Below are positions 51,800-62,211 of a stretch of DNA of 64,000 nt, one piece after another. The DNA comes from JBEBGV01 sp040081265 (GTDB taxonomy: Bacteria > Acidobacteriota > Vicinamibacteria > Vicinamibacterales > UBA2999). Location: contig JBEBGV010000012.1 of the NCBI GenBank assembly GCA_040081265.1, forward strand, positions 24,381 to 88,380. The letters run 5' to 3'. How positions within the stretch are numbered: position 1 is the stretch's first letter; each line of letters starts with the position of its first letter. The notes under the pieces were generated by a model that saw nothing but the letters and a program-made list of their open reading frames with translations, searched no databases and had not been told where the DNA came from. Made by a program: the position numbers and the translations under genes.

Positions 51800-53533
51800 A
51801 TGAGGCTGTTCGAATTGGCTGCGCGTCACGCGACCTCCGCCCCCCCTTCCAGGACCACAGGTGTCGACGTCCTGACGACGTGCCTCGTGGGCGCGTTGGT
51901 GTTCCTCTTCCGCTTCTCATCGGTGATCGATCTCACAAACGATCACTACATGCATCTGTCGTGGGCCCAGCAGGTGCTCCTCGGCGAACTTCCCGGTCGT
52001 GACTTCGTGGATCCGGGAATGCCGCTGGCCTGGGGCGCGTCCGCCCTTTTTCAAGCGATGTTCCGGGGGCCGTTCTCAGAGATCGTCCTGTCTGCCCTGA
52101 TGTTCGGCGTCACCGCTGCACTGACCTGTCATGTCGTGATCAGTCTGACGGGCTCACGGGCGGCCGGGGTGCTCGCCGCCTTCTCTGCCGCAGCGCTGGT
52201 CCCGCGCCTCTACAACTACCCCAAGCTGCTGGTCCCCGCCCTGACGATGTACTTGCTCAACAGGTACGTGCGGAAGGATGGCTGGAGCCGAGTGGCTTTG
52301 GCTTGCGGACTGGCGGCGGCGGTCCTGTTCCGCCATGACCTTGGCCTGTACGCCTGCCTCGTGACGGCGCTCACCGTCCTCGTGGCACACAGGAGCTCGC
52401 CTGCCACAGCCGCACGCGAATTACTCGGCGTCGCCGGAGCCACCGTGCTCGTGCTCTCGCCCTATCTCCTCTACGTCGGATGGAGCGAGGGTCTGATCGA
52501 TCACGTGCGGCGGGGCATCGAATTTTCCAAGGGAGAAAGCCATCAGCTTGCCTACGACTGGCCGGCGTTCCCTGCGCTCGAATCACGCACCGTGCCCTGG
52601 TCGAGGGCCGACGCTACGGCATTTCTCTACTATTTCTCGTGGCTGGTGCCGGTCGCAGGCCTGATCAGCCTGAGAGCCATCGAGCGGCGAGATCCAGCAG
52701 GGCGGTTCCCGCTTGGCGTGGCCGCAACGGCGTTCCTCGGACTCTACCTTCCGATCATCCTTCGCTACCCGCTCGATCAGAGGCTGCCTGACATCGCCAC
52801 GCCACTGGTCGTTGTGTCAGCCATGGTGGGTTGCGTGATTGCGCGTGCGTCAGCACACGCGCTCAGGCGAGGGCCTGGTCCTGGTCCAGTCCGTCGCATC
52901 CTTGCCGGATCGGCGGCGACGATCTCCGCTGGAGTGTTGCTGTTCGCCGCTTTCAACGCCGGACTGCTTGGACAGTTGCCGCGAGAGCTCGAGGAGACGC
53001 GCGCGGCTCGTGGTCCACGCGGAGTAATCTCGAAGATCAGGTCCATTTACCAGGACACGTCCACCTGGCCGTGGTCGAAAGTCTGGCCCAACTCGGGCGA
53101 CTTCCCCCAAGCCGTGTTCTACGTTCGCGCCTGCACGACGCCGACTGACTACGTGCTGATGACGTGGGCGTCTCCCGAGTACTACTTCTTCGGACAACGT
53201 AAGTTCGCCGCCGGTCACTCGATGTTCCTGCCACCTGACGCCTTCACGACGCCGCGTGACCAGGAGTTCATGCTCGCCAGGCTTCGACACGAACGCCCCC
53301 CAATCGCCCTCATCAACAACACGCTGGCTGAAGCCTTTGCTCGAGCCTATCCGTTGGTGGACGGTTACATTCGCGAGAACTACGTCGAGGCGGCAACCTA
53401 CCGCCACTACGACGACAGCGTCATCGCCATTGCGACCAGGAAGGATCTTCGAGCCACATCGACGTTCGGGACTGAGGGATGGCCCTGTGGCCTGACCAGC
53501 ACGGCGACGGCCCGCCTCGCGGGTCGGCACTGA
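51800..53533 (+). CDS. GT-C-like polytopic membrane glycosyltransferase (copy 2)
   Basis: 577 aa, about ten membrane segments. DLTNDHYMHLSWAQQ, RDFVDPGMPLAW, an FRHDLGLYA block, and a soluble C-terminus with FAAGHSMFLPPDAFTTP and WPCG are shared with copy 1 at 44469-46103. A polyprenyl-phosphate-sugar-dependent transferase is the best guess. The start ATG 51800 is close to the pdxA start, so both promoters must lie within the opposite gene. Confidence 0.65.
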   Translation: MRLFELAARHATSAPPSRTTGVDVLTTCLVGALVFLFRFSSVIDLTNDHYMHLSWAQQVLLGELPGRDFVDPGMPLAWGASALFQAMFRGPFSEIVLSALMFGVTAALTCHVVISLTGSRAAGVLAAFSAAALVPRLYNYPKLLVPALTMYLLNRYVRKDGWSRVALACGLAAAVLFRHDLGLYACLVTALTVLVAHRSSPATAARELLGVAGATVLVLSPYLLYVGWSEGLIDHVRRGIEFSKGESHQLAYDWPAFPALESRTVPWSRADATAFLYYFSWLVPVAGLISLRAIERRDPAGRFPLGVAATAFLGLYLPIILRYPLDQRLPDIATPLVVVSAMVGCVIARASAHALRRGPGPGPVRRILAGSAATISAGVLLFAAFNAGLLGQLPRELEETRAARGPRGVISKIRSIYQDTSTWPWSKVWPNSGDFPQAVFYVRACTTPTDYVLMTWASPEYYFFGQRKFAAGHSMFLPPDAFTTPRDQEFMLARLRHERPPIALINNTLAEAFARAYPLVDGYIRENYVEAATYRHYDDSVIAIATRKDLRATSTFGTEGWPCGLTSTATARLAGRH

Positions 53534-53534
53534 A

Positions 53535-54548
53535 TCAGAGCTGGAGAACCAGCCAGTCAGCAACGATCTTGGCGCTGGCATTTCGGTCCAGCGCGGCCAG
53601 CGCGCGGTCGACGGCGGCATAGTTGCGCGCGGCCCGCTCTCCGTCAAAGCCGGTCACCAGCCGCTTGAGCTCGCCCTCGAGATCGGCATTGACGAGCAAC
53701 GCTGGCGATCCGTTGACCAGCAGCACGCTGAGGTCCCGGAGGAGCGACCCGAGGGCGCGGAGGCGCGCGGCCAGGTGTTCACGATCAAGGGCGGGCGTGC
53801 TCTTCTTCGGGAAGAGATCCTTGACCGCCTGAATACGACGCACCGGATCGACACCCCGCGCTGACATCGCCAGCAGTCCCCTGGCATCTTCGAGCGCCAG
53901 CGCGACGTCGGCGGCCTCCGCCTGGAGTGCTCGCCCCACGCTGCCACCGGCGTCGACCGCGGCCACGCGCGCGTCGGCGTCCGTGTAGCCATGGTCGCGA
54001 ACCAGCACCTCGGCAATCTCCGCAGGCGACAGCGTCGCAAAGCGCAGACGCGGACACCTCGATCGAACGGTGGTCAGGAGTGAGTCGGCCATCGACGACA
54101 CGAGAACAAACACCGAGCCCGGCGGTGGCTCCTCGAGCGTCTTCAGCAGAGCGCTCTGTGCCTGAACAGTCATGGCGTCGGCCTCGTCGACGACCACCAC
54201 GCGCCGCCGACCTTCAAATGGCCGGTAGCCAGACTTGTCAATGACGTCGCGGATGACGTCGATGCTGATCGTGCCCTTGTCGTCCGGCGCCACGACCGGC
54301 ACGTCAGGATGGACCATTCGCGCAATCCGCTTGCAGGCGGCGCACACGCCGCAGGCGTCAACGGGAAGCGTTTCGGCTCGGCGAAGGTCGAGGCAGTTCA
54401 GCGTCTCAGCCACCGCCATGGCGACACGACGCTTGCCGATTCCGCCAGGACCCGCCAGCAAGAGTGACGGCGGCAGCGCGTCGCGTGCGATCGCCCGGGA
54501 AAGGAGCGACACCAGGCGGGGGTGACCGACGATCGAAGCAAATGGCAC
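53535..54548 (-). CDS. holB: DNA polymerase III delta-prime subunit
   Basis: Clamp-loader subunit. 337 aa with Walker A GPGGIGKR (33-40), a zinc finger with C52, C66, C69 and C72 (DACGVCAAC), DEAD at the Walker B, SALLKTLEEPP, and the SRC motif in TTVRSRCPRLRF. The Walker A has the GIGK sequence that is often degenerate in delta-prime. Stops converge with the GT-C gene two bases apart. Confidence 0.93.
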   Translation of the reverse strand: MPFASIVGHPRLVSLLSRAIARDALPPSLLLAGPGGIGKRRVAMAVAETLNCLDLRRAETLPVDACGVCAACKRIARMVHPDVPVVAPDDKGTISIDVIRDVIDKSGYRPFEGRRRVVVVDEADAMTVQAQSALLKTLEEPPPGSVFVLVSSMADSLLTTVRSRCPRLRFATLSPAEIAEVLVRDHGYTDADARVAAVDAGGSVGRALQAEAADVALALEDARGLLAMSARGVDPVRRIQAVKDLFPKKSTPALDREHLAARLRALGSLLRDLSVLLVNGSPALLVNADLEGELKRLVTGFDGERAARNYAAVDRALAALDRNASAKIVADWLVLQL

Positions 54549-54564
54549 AGGAACCCGTCCTGCC

Positions 54565-55575
54565 TCAGCGGTAACCGGGCAATCGCCCGGTCTTGCTTCC
54601 TGACCACAGGGCCGCCTTGTCCGGCGGCATCAGGCTCACCAGGCGACTGATCACCTTCGTCGTCGGTCCAAGCCTGAACTGATAGAGATAGCGCTCGAGC
54701 GTCGCCGGCTGTGCATCCGAAGGGATGAACGCGCCATGAGCGCCTACCGAGTTGAGAAAGACCAGCATCGAGTTGGCACGGAAGGGCACCGTCCGAACCA
54801 GCTCGCACTGCGCGCGCTCGAGGTAGTGGACAGCTCCGCTCGTTGCCTCGGGATCCTCTCGCACCCGGTACAGCTGCGTCCCGAATTCCTCGCTGTCGCC
54901 CGGATGCGCGAGATACATCAGGGCGGTCACGAATCCCCACTTCGGATCCCGGTGTGGCTGCAGGTCGTAGCCCGGACGCCGGAGCATGATGCGACCATCG
55001 GATGGATAGAGTGAGAGATCCGCGTCGTCTGGTAGTGTCGGACAGAAGGTCCGGACGTATTCGCGAATGACCGGGCCGAACTTGGCGTTGAGCGCCTTGT
55101 AGAGGATGTCGCCGGCCAGCGTGTTGGCAACAAAGGACCACACCTGCCGGGAATACAACGGGGCGACACCGGACGGCACCGCCCAGTGCTCGTCTCGACC
55201 ACCCTGGAAGAACACCGACGGTGGCACCGCGTCGCGGATGTGCTCGTACACATCCGCAGGCAGCAGAGGCTCGACGATGGTGTGGGGGAAGGGGTCGCGA
55301 GCCAGGGTTGCGGCCTCGACCACCTGCGCAACATGCTTCTCGATCCGCCCGGCGTCGAGCCAGTGACGCATCTCGGCCAGCTCACCACGCTGGTCCCAGT
55401 CGAGTCGCTGGATCGTCAGCAGCTGATCGGTCCTGATGCGAAGAGCATCGACGGCAGCCGTCAGGTCGCGGGTCGTGTCGACCAGGCTGTCGACGCGCGA
55501 AAGCGTTCGAAAGAAGGTCCGCGGACGAAGGAGGTCGACGGCTGCTCGCAGCCGTCCGGGCGGCTGTCCCGACAT
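54565..55575 (-). CDS. 2-oxoglutarate/Fe(II)-dependent oxygenase (prolyl-4-hydroxylase-like)
   Basis: 336 aa from ATG 55575, whose A is the last base of the upstream TGA. The HxD pair in LQPHRDPKWGF, the distal His in GAHGAFIP, and the 2OG-binding Arg in LERYLYQFRLG form the usual facial triad. The N-terminal 90 residues are helical and without a motif. The substrate (protein side chain, sugar or lipid) is unknown. Translationally linked to the PIN-like gene and 17 bp before holB. Confidence 0.8.
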   Translation of the reverse strand: MSGQPPGRLRAAVDLLRPRTFFRTLSRVDSLVDTTRDLTAAVDALRIRTDQLLTIQRLDWDQRGELAEMRHWLDAGRIEKHVAQVVEAATLARDPFPHTIVEPLLPADVYEHIRDAVPPSVFFQGGRDEHWAVPSGVAPLYSRQVWSFVANTLAGDILYKALNAKFGPVIREYVRTFCPTLPDDADLSLYPSDGRIMLRRPGYDLQPHRDPKWGFVTALMYLAHPGDSEEFGTQLYRVREDPEATSGAVHYLERAQCELVRTVPFRANSMLVFLNSVGAHGAFIPSDAQPATLERYLYQFRLGPTTKVISRLVSLMPPDKAALWSGSKTGRLPGYR

Positions 55576-56024
55576 CAACCGCCTAGGTTAGCACGCTCGC
55601 CGGGCGTGCCCGGCCAGTCGACGTGGATATGGAGTGTCTGCCCTTCGAGCGGCACCGTCGCCACAGTCGAGGCGCCTGACCGGAGGAATTCGTCGACGCG
55701 CTTGAGCAGCGCCCGGAGGCGCCACTCGTCCGGGGCGGTGATGACCAGCACGCCACCACTTTCACTCCGCGGAAACCGCCGTTGGTCCAGGTAATCCTTG
55801 TCCAGGGTGATGAGCGTCCGCCCGAGTTGTCGCGCCAGGCGAAAGTGCTCGCCGTCTCGGGCGCGGCGCAGCTCCTCGTCTTCGATGACGAAGAGCACAT
55901 CCCATTTGAGTATTGAGCGCATGAACGCCACCGCTCCTGCAGGGACATTGGCGTCCACGTAGATGCGAGGCTGTGCGGCAATCCGGCCCGCGTGAGCGCC
56001 GAGCTCAGAATAAAGCGTTCCCAT
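55575..56024 (-). CDS. DUF5615/PIN-like protein
   Basis: 149 aa from ATG 56024 (the longer frame to 56207 has no support). IYVDANVP, VLFVIEDEEL, RDGEHFRLARQLGRTLITLDKDY are the acidic motifs of the Mut7-C/DUF5615 PIN-like family, a presumed RNase or toxin-like fold. No partner antitoxin is adjacent. It overlaps the oxygenase start by one base. Confidence 0.7.
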   Translation of the reverse strand: MGTLYSELGAHAGRIAAQPRIYVDANVPAGAVAFMRSILKWDVLFVIEDEELRRARDGEHFRLARQLGRTLITLDKDYLDQRRFPRSESGGVLVITAPDEWRLRALLKRVDEFLRSGASTVATVPLEGQTLHIHVDWPGTPGERANLGG

Positions 56025-56100
56025 GACCGGGCAACTCGCTGACAGCTCTACGGTACGAGCTTGAGATCGCCTGATGGCTAGCTTAGCATCAGGCTCGCGC

Positions 56101-56571
56101 ATGGAAAACACCGACCCCGTGACCGTCATCGCCGTGATCGTCGGCCTTGTCTTGCTGGCGATCGGTATGGTGGTCTGGCGGAAAAGCCGTCCCTTCGCCA
56201 GCGGCACGGTATTCCGCGCCAGACGGTTGAGCGGAGGTAACCGGCTGTTCCCGACGCAGGTTCAGATCACCCCCGCAGCCGTCGTCCACTTCACGCCGCA
56301 GTGGATTGGACGTCGTGAACATTCGATCCACATCGCTCACGTGTCATCGGTGACCATCGACACCAACCTGCTCTTCAGCAACGTCTTCATCGAAACGTCT
56401 GGCGGGCAGAGTCCGGTGGCCTGTCACGGCCACTCCAAGCGCGACGCGATCGAGATCAAGCGTTTGATCGAGCACTACCAGTCCCTGTACTATCGCGAGC
56501 CTCCCAGCCCGTCGCCCGCGGCGACCCTCCGCCCAAGCCTATCGACGCCGACGCCACCGACCGATACCTAA
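56101..56571 (+). CDS. Membrane protein with PH-like domain
   Basis: 156 aa from ATG 56101. An N-terminal membrane segment (VTVIAVIVGLVLLAIGMVVW) is followed by a cytosolic, beta-rich part (TQVQITPAAVVHFTP, IHIAHVSSVTID, VFIETSGG) and a helix (AIEIKRLIEHYQSLY), the layout of bacterial PH-like domains. Proline-rich C-terminal end. Function unknown. Confidence 0.55.
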   Translation: MENTDPVTVIAVIVGLVLLAIGMVVWRKSRPFASGTVFRARRLSGGNRLFPTQVQITPAAVVHFTPQWIGRREHSIHIAHVSSVTIDTNLLFSNVFIETSGGQSPVACHGHSKRDAIEIKRLIEHYQSLYYREPPSPSPAATLRPSLSTPTPPTDT

Positions 56572-56614
56572 GCTGAATTGCCCGGCTCAGCGGGCGACAA
56601 GTCGAGGGTTTTGG

Positions 56615-57952
<1,338 letters not shown>

Positions 57953-58111
57953 TCCCGATCTCAGATCGCGTTTTTCGCTAACGAAGCTGTTCAGCCTGTG
58001 TGCTGTTTCTGCGCACGCCGCAGCCGAGCCCGACGGCCCGCCGTTGGTGCAGTTCTGTCCAACTCCACTCCCATAAAGACTTAGCGGCTCGTGGCCATGG
58101 TTGGCCGTGGG

Positions 58112-58127
58112 GGGCAGCGCTTTTGCG
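58112..58127 (+). promoter_or_regulatory. Candidate sigma-54 promoter ahead of the S8 protease
   Basis: GGGCAGCGCTTTTGCG carries GG (58113-58114) and GC (58125-58126) with ten bases between, plus GGCA and TTGC, as in TGGCACG-N4-TTGCW. It is the only such match I found in the 190-bp gap after the sigma-54 activator. Transcription would start near 58138, only six bases before the ATG, which is a weakness of the assignment. Confidence 0.4.
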
Positions 58128-58143
58128 CAAGGAAGCGTCACCT

Positions 58144-60210
58144 ATGGTTGACAGCGCTCTCCTTCGGCGATGGACGTTTCCCGTCCTGACACTCTGCGTG
58201 CTCGCGGCCGCCTGCCTGATGCCGGCAACCGCAGATGCTGGTGACGGCAAGCTTGATCCACTGCTGCGCGCACGTGCACGAGCGCTCCTCGGACGGTCGC
58301 GCGTGATCGTTGAGTTCGAGCCGGGAGCGGAGGGCACGCTGCGCAGTCCTGGCGCCATCGCCGGACGTCAGCTGCCATCGAGCCTCAGTCAGGTCGTTGA
58401 TGTCGACAACCAGAGTCTCGAGTCGCTCGCGTCAGACCCGCGGGTTCGTCGAATCGTGCCGGACCGTCCGGCGTTTGCGACGCTCGAGCGCACCGGCGCG
58501 GCGACGGGCGCAACGCTCGTTCATGAACAACTTGGCCTGACCGGGGCCGGTGTCGGCATCGTCGTCATCGACTCGGGCGTCACGCCGTGGCACGACGACC
58601 TGAACGTCCGCGGCCGTCAGGGCCGTGGCACGGTCGTTCACTTCAAAGACTTCACGCGCGACATTCATCCTCGTGTCTGGGTACCGGACACCCCGTCCGA
58701 CGAATACGGGCACGGCACGCACGTCGCCGGCATCATCGCGGGCTCGGGTTACGACTCAGACGGCCGGCGCGCGGGCATCGCGCCCGACGCGCACCTGGTG
58801 GTGCTGAAGGTTCTCGATGCACAGGGCCATGGCCACATCAGCGATGTCATCGCGGCCATCGACTACGCGATCGCGGTCAAGGACCGCTACAACGTCCGGA
58901 TCATCAACCTGTCGGTCGCCTCTGGTGTGTTCGAGTCGTACCGCACCGACCCGCTCGCGCAGGCGGCACATCGCGCCGTGGCTGCCGGGCTCATCGTGGT
59001 GGCCTCGGCCGGCAACCTCGGTCAGAACGACGCAGGCGAGTCGCAGAACGGCGGCATCACCTCTCCGGGCAACGCGCCCTGGGTGCTGACCGTCGGTGCG
59101 GCCAGCCACCACGGCACGGCGTCCCGCAGCGACGACCGCGTCGCTGACTTCAGCTCACAGGGTCCGACGTGGATCGACTTTGCCGCCAAGCCAGACATTC
59201 TCGCCTATGGCGTCGGCATCGAGTCGCTGGCGGCGCCGAGCAGCACGCTGGCATCGACCTACTCGGCGTACCTGCTCGACGGCACACGACGGACCGGGGC
59301 CAAACCGTATCTCAGCCTGAGTGGCACCAGCATGGCGGCTCCGGTCGTGACGGGAACGATCGCGCTGATGCTCGAGGCGAACCCCCGGCTCACGCCGAAC
59401 GGCGTCAAGGCCGTTCTCGAGTTCACCGCCGAGGCGAATCGAGCCAGCCCGCTCACTGAGGGTGCCGGTCTGCTCAACGCCCGCGGCGCCGTCCGTCTCG
59501 CGAGGAACTACGCCAATCCCAGACGCGACCTCGGTGCACCCGGCGACATGATCGCCGGCGAGTGGGTGCCATGGAGCCAGCACGTGCTCTGGGGCAACTA
59601 CATGCTCGACGGCGTACTGCCCCCGTCGAACAGCCACGCCTGGAGCACGTCGGTCGACTGGGGTGCGCTCAAGACATCGGCGGGTACGCCGGTCTGGGGT
59701 TCGTACGCCGACGACAACATCGTCTGGAGCACCACGGCACGCAACGGACGCAACGTCGTCTGGGGCACCTACTTCGACGACAACATCGTCTGGAGCACCG
59801 CGCGCGACGACGACAACATCGTGTGGAGCACCTACTTCGACGACAACATCGTGTGGAGCACGGCAGCCGACCGAGACGACAACATCGTCTGGAGCACTGC
59901 GCGCGACGACGACAACATCGTGTGGAGCACCAGCACGGTGGCCAACGTCGTGTGGGGAACCGACTGCGGTAGCAGGAACTGCCGGCGCGTGCTGTGGGGC
60001 GACGACGCCACCGACGGCTCGACCTGGGGCACCGCGAGAGACGACGACAACATCGTGTGGAGCACCTACTTCGACGACAACATCGTGTGGAGTACCGCGG
60101 CGGATCGTGACGACAACATCGTGTGGAGCACGGCGGCCCTCGAGCCGGTGCTCTGGGCTCCTCCACCCGCGATCGTGCAGAGACGTCGCACGATTTCGCC
60201 AAGCCGCTGA
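58144..60210 (+). CDS. Secreted S8 (subtilisin-like) serine protease with VW[GS]T-repeat tail
   Basis: 688 aa from ATG 58144. A signal peptide (about 1-31, ending near ATADAG) is followed by a short propeptide-like part, then the S8 domain with Asp143 (VIDSG), His190 (GHGTHVAG), and Ser396 (SGTSMAAP). The C-terminal 190 residues contain at least nine DDNIVW units within degenerate VWST/VWGT repeats, including an internal duplication. The repeat tail resembles those of S8 proteases from Acidobacteriota, probably a surface or self-interacting region. Exported across the inner membrane. Confidence 0.93.
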   Translation: MVDSALLRRWTFPVLTLCVLAAACLMPATADAGDGKLDPLLRARARALLGRSRVIVEFEPGAEGTLRSPGAIAGRQLPSSLSQVVDVDNQSLESLASDPRVRRIVPDRPAFATLERTGAATGATLVHEQLGLTGAGVGIVVIDSGVTPWHDDLNVRGRQGRGTVVHFKDFTRDIHPRVWVPDTPSDEYGHGTHVAGIIAGSGYDSDGRRAGIAPDAHLVVLKVLDAQGHGHISDVIAAIDYAIAVKDRYNVRIINLSVASGVFESYRTDPLAQAAHRAVAAGLIVVASAGNLGQNDAGESQNGGITSPGNAPWVLTVGAASHHGTASRSDDRVADFSSQGPTWIDFAAKPDILAYGVGIESLAAPSSTLASTYSAYLLDGTRRTGAKPYLSLSGTSMAAPVVTGTIALMLEANPRLTPNGVKAVLEFTAEANRASPLTEGAGLLNARGAVRLARNYANPRRDLGAPGDMIAGEWVPWSQHVLWGNYMLDGVLPPSNSHAWSTSVDWGALKTSAGTPVWGSYADDNIVWSTTARNGRNVVWGTYFDDNIVWSTARDDDNIVWSTYFDDNIVWSTAADRDDNIVWSTARDDDNIVWSTSTVANVVWGTDCGSRNCRRVLWGDDATDGSTWGTARDDDNIVWSTYFDDNIVWSTAADRDDNIVWSTAALEPVLWAPPPAIVQRRRTISPSR
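59575..60165 (+). repeat. Tandem DNIVWST-type codon repeats inside the S8 protease
   Basis: At DNA level GACGACAACATCGTSTGGAG recurs nine times with variable spacers. A block of about 100 bp (59806-59904) occurs again at 60034-60132 with few changes, so the tail has grown by duplication. The last repeats run directly into a proline-rich end. Confidence 0.85.
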
Positions 60211-60226
60211 AACGGAGCACACCCCC

Positions 60227-60277
60227 ATGCCCCGCATCAAGATTATCTGGCTGCCCGCGCGGCGCCGTCGTCGCTAG
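60227..60277 (+). CDS. Possible 16-aa basic peptide
   Basis: ATG to TAG encodes MPRIKIIWLPARRRRR, in the gap between the protease and the HD-GYP/GGDEF gene, with GGAG 11 bases ahead. Could be a leader peptide or chance. There is no homology I can name. Confidence 0.25.
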   Translation: MPRIKIIWLPARRRRR

Positions 60278-60289
60278 GGATCACGCATC

Positions 60290-62182
60290 GTGCACGCCAG
60301 CCTCGACAGGTTGGGACGTCAGTCTCACTCCGTCAGATCTCCCGAGCTCGTGTTCATCGCGCTGGTCACCGCCGTCGCGGTGGCAGCCTTCGCGCTGACG
60401 CATTCGAGCACCTGGCTCCTCGGAGCCGGACTGGTCGCCGTCTATCTGCTCGCACGCGCGCATGGCATCACGCTGCGCCGGGTCGAAGAAGAACGACGCG
60501 ACGCGCTTCAGATGTCAGAGCTGCACCTGGCGACCATCGAAGCGCTCGCGCTGGCGATCGACGCGAAGGATCACACCGCACAGCATCATGTGCGCCGCGT
60601 GCAGTTCTTCGCCGCCCGCCTCGGCACCGAACTGGCGGTGTCAGAAGCCGAACTGGCCGGCATCCGCACGGCGGCGCTGCTGCATGACGTCGGCAAGCTG
60701 GCTGTGCCTGAGCACATCCTCACCAAGCCCGGCCCACTGACGGCCGAGGAGTGGCGCAAGGTGCGCAGCCACCCGCAGGTTGGCGCCGAGATCATCGCGG
60801 CCATTCCCTTTCCGTTTCCGGTTGCGCCGCTGGTCCTCAGCCATCATGAACGCTGGGACGGGATGGGCTATCCGTCCGGGCTGAAGCATGAGCAGATCCC
60901 TCTGGGGGCGCGCATTCTGGCGGTTGCCGACTACTACGACTCACTCATCTCGCCGCGCTCCTACCGACCCGCGATGGGTCAGGACACGGCAGCCGACGTA
61001 TTGCGCCACGAATCGGGGAAAGCACTCGACCCGAATGTCGTCGGGGCATTCCTGAAGATTCTCCCGGCGTTACAGGCCGATCTCCCGGATTCCGCACACG
61101 ACCTGTCGGACCGGCCGGCCATGACGCCCGAGGAGAGCGCGGCGGGCCGATCGACGGTGCTTGACGACATCGCGCTCGCCCACCGGGAGATGTATGCGCT
61201 CTACGAGATCGCCCAGTCGATGGGCACGAGCCTCGGGGTCAGAGACACGATGACGCTGATCGCCTCGAAGCTGGCTGCCCTCGTGCCCTTCTCCACGTGT
61301 GCGCTGTTCCTGTCCGGATCGGCGCCGGAGTCACTGCAGTGCCAGTTCGCCACTGGCGTCGACGCCGAACTGCTGACCGGATTGTCGACCAGGCATGGAC
61401 ACGGCCTGGCGGGCTGGGTCGCCCGGAACAAGCGATCCATTGTCAACGCACGTCCTGGCACCGAACTCGAGGCGGCCGGCCTCGACCCGCGCACGGCGCT
61501 GCAGTCGGCGCTGGTCTGTCCGCTGGTGTTCGGCCAGCACCTGATTGGTGCCATCGCGGTGTACCACACCGATGCCAGCTTCTATCGCGACGATCACCGG
61601 CGGCTGCTCGAACGCGTCTCCGAGCAGGCGGCCGCGGTGATTCACAACGCGATCGTCTTCGAACGAACGCAGCAGGACTCGCTCACCGATCCGTTGACCG
61701 GCCTGCCCAACACCCGATTCATGTTCACGCACCTGACCCGCGAGCTGGCGCGCGCCGATCGGCACAAGGTCGAATTGTCACTTCTGGTGATGGACGTCGA
61801 CGAGTTCAAGGACATCAATGACACGTATGGCCACAGGGTCGGCGACCGCGCCCTGCGAGAGGTTGCACGCGTGCTGAGAGCCGCGATCCGGCCGTACGAC
61901 GTGTGTGTGCGTTATGCCGGTGACGAGTTCGTCGTCGTCCTGTCGGGATGCGGATCGGACGAAGTCGAAGAAAAGCGCCGCGAACTCCAGGACGTGATCG
62001 ACTCGACTGTCGTCGACGTCGGCGGGGGGGTATTGATCCCGATCAGCGTCAGCATCGGCGCCGCTGTGTTCCCGCACGATGGTGACACGTCTGAGGCCCT
62101 GATCGCCCGTGCCGACAGTCGCATGTATGCGGACAAGGGCGTCCGGAAGCGCTCCCGAGTCGAGAACCAGAGCATCGCCTGA
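60290..62182 (+). CDS. Membrane HD-GYP + GAF + GGDEF c-di-GMP protein
   Basis: 630 aa, GTG start. One or two membrane segments (about 20-58), then a HD-GYP domain (HDVGK and the HHERWDGMGYP loop, about 85-260), a GAF domain (about 300-450) and a GGDEF domain (about 465-620) with AGDEF at the active site. It should both make (GGDEF) and hydrolyse (HD-GYP) cyclic di-GMP, with the GAF domain as a likely switch. AGDEF is the standard active variant. No I-site pattern was checked. Confidence 0.93.
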   Translation: MHASLDRLGRQSHSVRSPELVFIALVTAVAVAAFALTHSSTWLLGAGLVAVYLLARAHGITLRRVEEERRDALQMSELHLATIEALALAIDAKDHTAQHHVRRVQFFAARLGTELAVSEAELAGIRTAALLHDVGKLAVPEHILTKPGPLTAEEWRKVRSHPQVGAEIIAAIPFPFPVAPLVLSHHERWDGMGYPSGLKHEQIPLGARILAVADYYDSLISPRSYRPAMGQDTAADVLRHESGKALDPNVVGAFLKILPALQADLPDSAHDLSDRPAMTPEESAAGRSTVLDDIALAHREMYALYEIAQSMGTSLGVRDTMTLIASKLAALVPFSTCALFLSGSAPESLQCQFATGVDAELLTGLSTRHGHGLAGWVARNKRSIVNARPGTELEAAGLDPRTALQSALVCPLVFGQHLIGAIAVYHTDASFYRDDHRRLLERVSEQAAAVIHNAIVFERTQQDSLTDPLTGLPNTRFMFTHLTRELARADRHKVELSLLVMDVDEFKDINDTYGHRVGDRALREVARVLRAAIRPYDVCVRYAGDEFVVVLSGCGSDEVEEKRRELQDVIDSTVVDVGGGVLIPISVSIGAAVFPHDGDTSEALIARADSRMYADKGVRKRSRVENQSIA

Positions 62183-62211
62183 GGCGCTGGCGGAGTACAC
62201 TTTCCCGCAGA

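Noticed and set aside
53512..53534. Hairpin CCCGC-CTC-GCGGG near the end of the GT-C gene as a terminator
   Set aside because: Only five base pairs, inside the coding region, no U-run.
57953..58143. Riboswitch ahead of the protease
   Set aside because: No recognised c-di-GMP or other riboswitch core. Only a short GCGC-TTTT-GCGC hairpin is present.
59155..60240. Minus-strand frame of 361 codons with repetitive HDVVV units
   Set aside because: It is the antisense of the protease repeat tail, not a separate repeat protein.
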